DNA from: Billgrantia lactosivorans
GTDB taxonomy: Bacteria; Pseudomonadota; Gammaproteobacteria; Pseudomonadales; Halomonadaceae
Assembly: GCF_003254665.1 (NCBI RefSeq)
Contig: NZ_QHGY01000001.1
Span: forward strand, 558,001-622,000
Direction: 5' to 3'
Length of the DNA: 64,000 nt
The notes under the pieces were generated by a model. It was not told where the DNA came from. It did no database searches and saw only the letters and a list, made by a program, of their open reading frames with translations. The position numbers were made by a program, and so were the translations under genes. This document shows positions 62,210 through 64,000 of the stretch, in pieces (position 1 is the stretch's first letter; each line of letters begins with the position of its first letter).

Positions 62210-63220
62210 ATGACAACGATAAACTTGAAGAGCGCCCTGCTCGGTACCGCCCTGGTCTTCGGCGTAAGCACCATGGTCCAGGCTCAGACTATCCGCTTTG
62301 CCCACGTCGACCCCGACGACTGGCAGGGCTCCAAGAAGGGCGCGGCAGCGCATATTTTCAAGAAGATCGTCGAGGGTGAGACCGACCTCAGCGTCGAGCT
62401 CTTTCCTGCCGCTTCGCTGGGCAACGAACCCGAGCTGGTGGAACAGGCCGTTGACGGCACGACTCAGGTGGTGATGGTTTCTGGCGCCATGGCGCAGATC
62501 TGCCCGGCGGCCGGAGTACTCGACATTCCCTATACCTTCGATTCGCCAGTGACCGCCTGGCGGGTGCTGGACGGAGAGTTCGGCCAGGAGCTTGCCGAAC
62601 ACTGCCTGAACCAGACAGGACTGCGCACCCTGGGGTACGGCGAGACAGGCGTACGTCACTTCACCAATAGCGTGCGCGAGATTCAGAGCCCGGATGACAT
62701 GGCCGGGCTGCGCTTCAGGGTCCAGGACATCCCCCTCTATGTGGAGATGGTACGCGGGCTGGGCGGCGAACCGACCCCGATTGCCTGGTCGGAAGTGCCC
62801 ACCGCATTGGCCACTGGCGTGGTGGATGGCCATGAGAATCCGGTGGGGACCATCTACAACAACAACATTCATGAGTTGCAGGACTATCTGACCCTGGATG
62901 GACACGTCTATGCCACTGACTTCCTGCTGATCAATGACGACTTCTACCAGTCGCTATCGCCCCAGGACCAGGCCGTGGTCAAACGCGCTGGGGTCATCGC
63001 CGGGGTGATGGGACGGGCGATTCAGCAGTTCACCACCGCCGAGGGGGTGATCGCGGTGCAAGAGGCGGGCATGCAGGTCTACACTCCCTCTGCGGAGGAA
63101 CTCGAGCAGTTCCGTGAACGCGCTCAGCCTCGTGTCCTCGAGTGGTTGGCCGACGACCTGGGCCCCGATGCCGAGTGGATCGACAAGCTGGAAGCCGCCG
63201 TCGACGCGGCCAGCCGCTGA
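62210..63220 (+). CDS. dctP: TRAP transporter solute-binding protein DctP
   Basis: This 336-residue periplasmic binding protein of the TRAP family has a signal peptide (MTTINLKSALLGTALVFGV, cleavage after VQA) and then TIRFAHVDPDDWQGSKKGAAAHIF. The family features include the Arg that holds the ligand carboxylate in MAGLRFRVQDIP, and WSEVPTALATGVVDGHENPV. It captures an organic acid; being divergent from the shikimate/aromatic genes, its ligand is probably shikimate, quinate or an aromatic acid. The start at 62210 has a GAGG ribosome site; the upstream open frame is intergenic. Confidence 0.93.
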   Translation: MTTINLKSALLGTALVFGVSTMVQAQTIRFAHVDPDDWQGSKKGAAAHIFKKIVEGETDLSVELFPAASLGNEPELVEQAVDGTTQVVMVSGAMAQICPAAGVLDIPYTFDSPVTAWRVLDGEFGQELAEHCLNQTGLRTLGYGETGVRHFTNSVREIQSPDDMAGLRFRVQDIPLYVEMVRGLGGEPTPIAWSEVPTALATGVVDGHENPVGTIYNNNIHELQDYLTLDGHVYATDFLLINDDFYQSLSPQDQAVVKRAGVIAGVMGRAIQQFTTAEGVIAVQEAGMQVYTPSAEELEQFRERAQPRVLEWLADDLGPDAEWIDKLEAAVDAASR

Positions 63221-63241
63221 CCCCTGGCGTATGCGAATACC

Positions 63242-63264
63242 CCCTGCCGGCCCAGCCGGCAGGG
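63242..63264 (+). terminator. Hairpin between dctP and dctQ
   Basis: CCCTGCCGGC and GCCGGCAGGG form a perfect 10-bp stem with a 3-base loop, 21 bases after the dctP stop. No T-run follows, so it probably acts as an attenuator or mRNA-stabilising 3' end that lets the binding protein be made in excess of the permease. Confidence 0.65.
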
Positions 63265-63302
63265 TGATACTCCGACTCTTCACTGGCTGAGACGCGCACA
63301 CC

Positions 63303-63863
63303 ATGTCTGCACTCTTCCGATCCCTGACTTTCCTGGTGTCACGACTACTGGCTATTGGCGCCGGGCTATGCATGGCCATCATTTTCCTGGTCGTCTTCTG
63401 TAATGCTCTGCTGCGCTATGCGCTAGGTAGCTCGCTGGCCTGGGGGGATCAGGTGCCTGTCTTCCTGGGTATCTATGGCGTGATGTTTGGTTTGTCGCTG
63501 GGCTATTTACAGGATCGCCATGTGCGCCTCGGCCTGCTGGTGGACTTCCTGCCTGAGCGCTTCCGAGAAATTCTCTTTCTGATCGTCGACCTGTCGGTCG
63601 TAGTGATTGGCGTATTGCTCTCCTGGTCTGGCTACCTCTTCATGCAGCAGCGCGGTGGCATGCGTGTTTCGGGGTTGCACGGTGCAATGCGTGAACTTAG
63701 TCAATTGACCGTTCTGGATCTAAGCCTCTTCGCCACCATGGCGCCCTATCAGTTCGCCCTGTGTCTAGGCGGCGCCATGCTGACCTTGGCGGCGGTGCTT
63801 AAATTCATCGAACGGCTTGCCTTGCTGCACAACGCGCAGAGCAGCGTACCGGAGGGTGTGTGA
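63303..63863 (+). CDS. dctQ: TRAP transporter small permease DctQ
   Basis: This 186-residue membrane protein has four hydrophobic helices in the DctQ arrangement (LLAIGAGLCMAIIFLVVFCNALLRYALGSSLAWGDQVPVFLGIYGVMFGLSLGY is split across the first two). Helices three and four surround VDLSVVVIGVLLSWSGYLFM and the C-terminal LGGAMLTLAAVLKFI. The RYALGSSLAWGDQ stretch is conserved in the family. It joins the large permease DctM, whose gene starts 1 base after its stop. Confidence 0.9.
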   Translation: MSALFRSLTFLVSRLLAIGAGLCMAIIFLVVFCNALLRYALGSSLAWGDQVPVFLGIYGVMFGLSLGYLQDRHVRLGLLVDFLPERFREILFLIVDLSVVVIGVLLSWSGYLFMQQRGGMRVSGLHGAMRELSQLTVLDLSLFATMAPYQFALCLGGAMLTLAAVLKFIERLALLHNAQSSVPEGV

Positions 63864-63864
63864 C

Positions 63865-64000
63865 ATGGCCTATGTAATTCTGGTCGGCGGGCTGATCATT
63901 GGCTTGCCGATCGCCTTGGCGATCCTGGCCGCCTTGCTGTTCTTCATGGCAACCGGCGAGCCGCCCTATCATCTGCGTGCGGTGGCCACCCAGATGTTCT
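63865..64000 (+). CDS. dctM: TRAP transporter large permease DctM (partial, N-terminal part)
   Basis: This is the first 45 codons of a highly hydrophobic protein beginning MAYVILVGGLIIGLPIALA; the gene runs off the right edge. Its place directly after dctQ and the opening helix pattern identify the DctM large subunit, which carries the transport path and uses the sodium gradient. Confidence 0.88.
   Translation, partial: MAYVILVGGLIIGLPIALAILAALLFFMATGEPPYHLRAVATQMF

Overview
The window looks like a chromosomal segment of a high-GC, aerobic gammaproteobacterium, most like a Halomonas relative. The evidence is the uniformly GC-rich coding, closely packed genes with many 4-base ATGA start/stop overlaps, a groESL operon behind a textbook sigma-32 promoter, TyrR/PhhR control of phenylalanine hydroxylase, an ArgP/LysE pair, and several secondary and tripartite transporters (TTT, TRAP, NSS, GltS). 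The genus is inferred from gene content only; no rRNA or tRNA gene was seen.

Layout. 1-5.8 kb: a tripartite tricarboxylate transporter (tctC, tctB, partial tctA) divergent from a regulatory cassette (shortened IclR protein, TctD-like regulator, TctE-like kinase, solute-binding protein without a permease). 5.8-11.4 kb: RlpA, an NSS symporter, HPP dioxygenase with TyrR-type boxes, LysE/ArgP and a thiamine-binding protein. 11.4-21.3 kb: an accessory, defence-like region with an Xre/RES toxin-antitoxin pair behind a twin palindromic operator, a decayed L,D-transpeptidase remnant, and a complete four-gene Wadjet (JetABCD/MksFEBG) anti-plasmid SMC system whose JetA carries a 5 x 30-bp in-frame tandem repeat. 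21.4-25.4 kb: hydrolase, DUF99 protein, RecQ-family helicase, membrane protein.

25.4-34.9 kb: tyrR/phhR divergent from phhA-phhB, a ComEA-like HhH protein, a FabG-like SDR, fxsA, groES-groEL, trmJ and a DUF4105 protein. 35-40.4 kb: an unusual same-strand cluster with two histone-deacetylase/acetylpolyamine-amidohydrolase family enzymes, an ornithine-cyclodeaminase-family protein, RidA, a branched-chain-type aminotransferase and an AraC regulator. 40.5-47.6 kb: two paralogous small lipoproteins, an MFS transporter with an overlapping micro-ORF, and a LysR-divergent pirin/isochorismatase/monooxygenase/pirin/FMN-reductase cluster. 47.7-52.4 kb: small ORF, patatin, CorA, GltS-type symporter, VOC protein.

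52.5-64 kb: the most interesting catabolic locus. A quinate/shikimate branch (acidic-site, probably NAD-type AroE homologue, AroQ, two-domain 3-dehydroshikimate dehydratase QuiC) lies on the same strand as a lower meta-cleavage pathway (extradiol dioxygenase, CMD-family protein, oxalocrotonate tautomerase and decarboxylase, hydratase, aldolase, acylating aldehyde dehydrogenase) and a GntR regulator. A TRAP transporter diverges from it across a region with three TTTGCATGCAAA-like palindromes. My reading is uptake of shikimate, quinate or a related acid, conversion to protocatechuate, then extradiol cleavage to pyruvate and acetyl-CoA instead of the usual ortho (beta-ketoadipate) route. The semialdehyde dehydrogenase this needs is not in the window.
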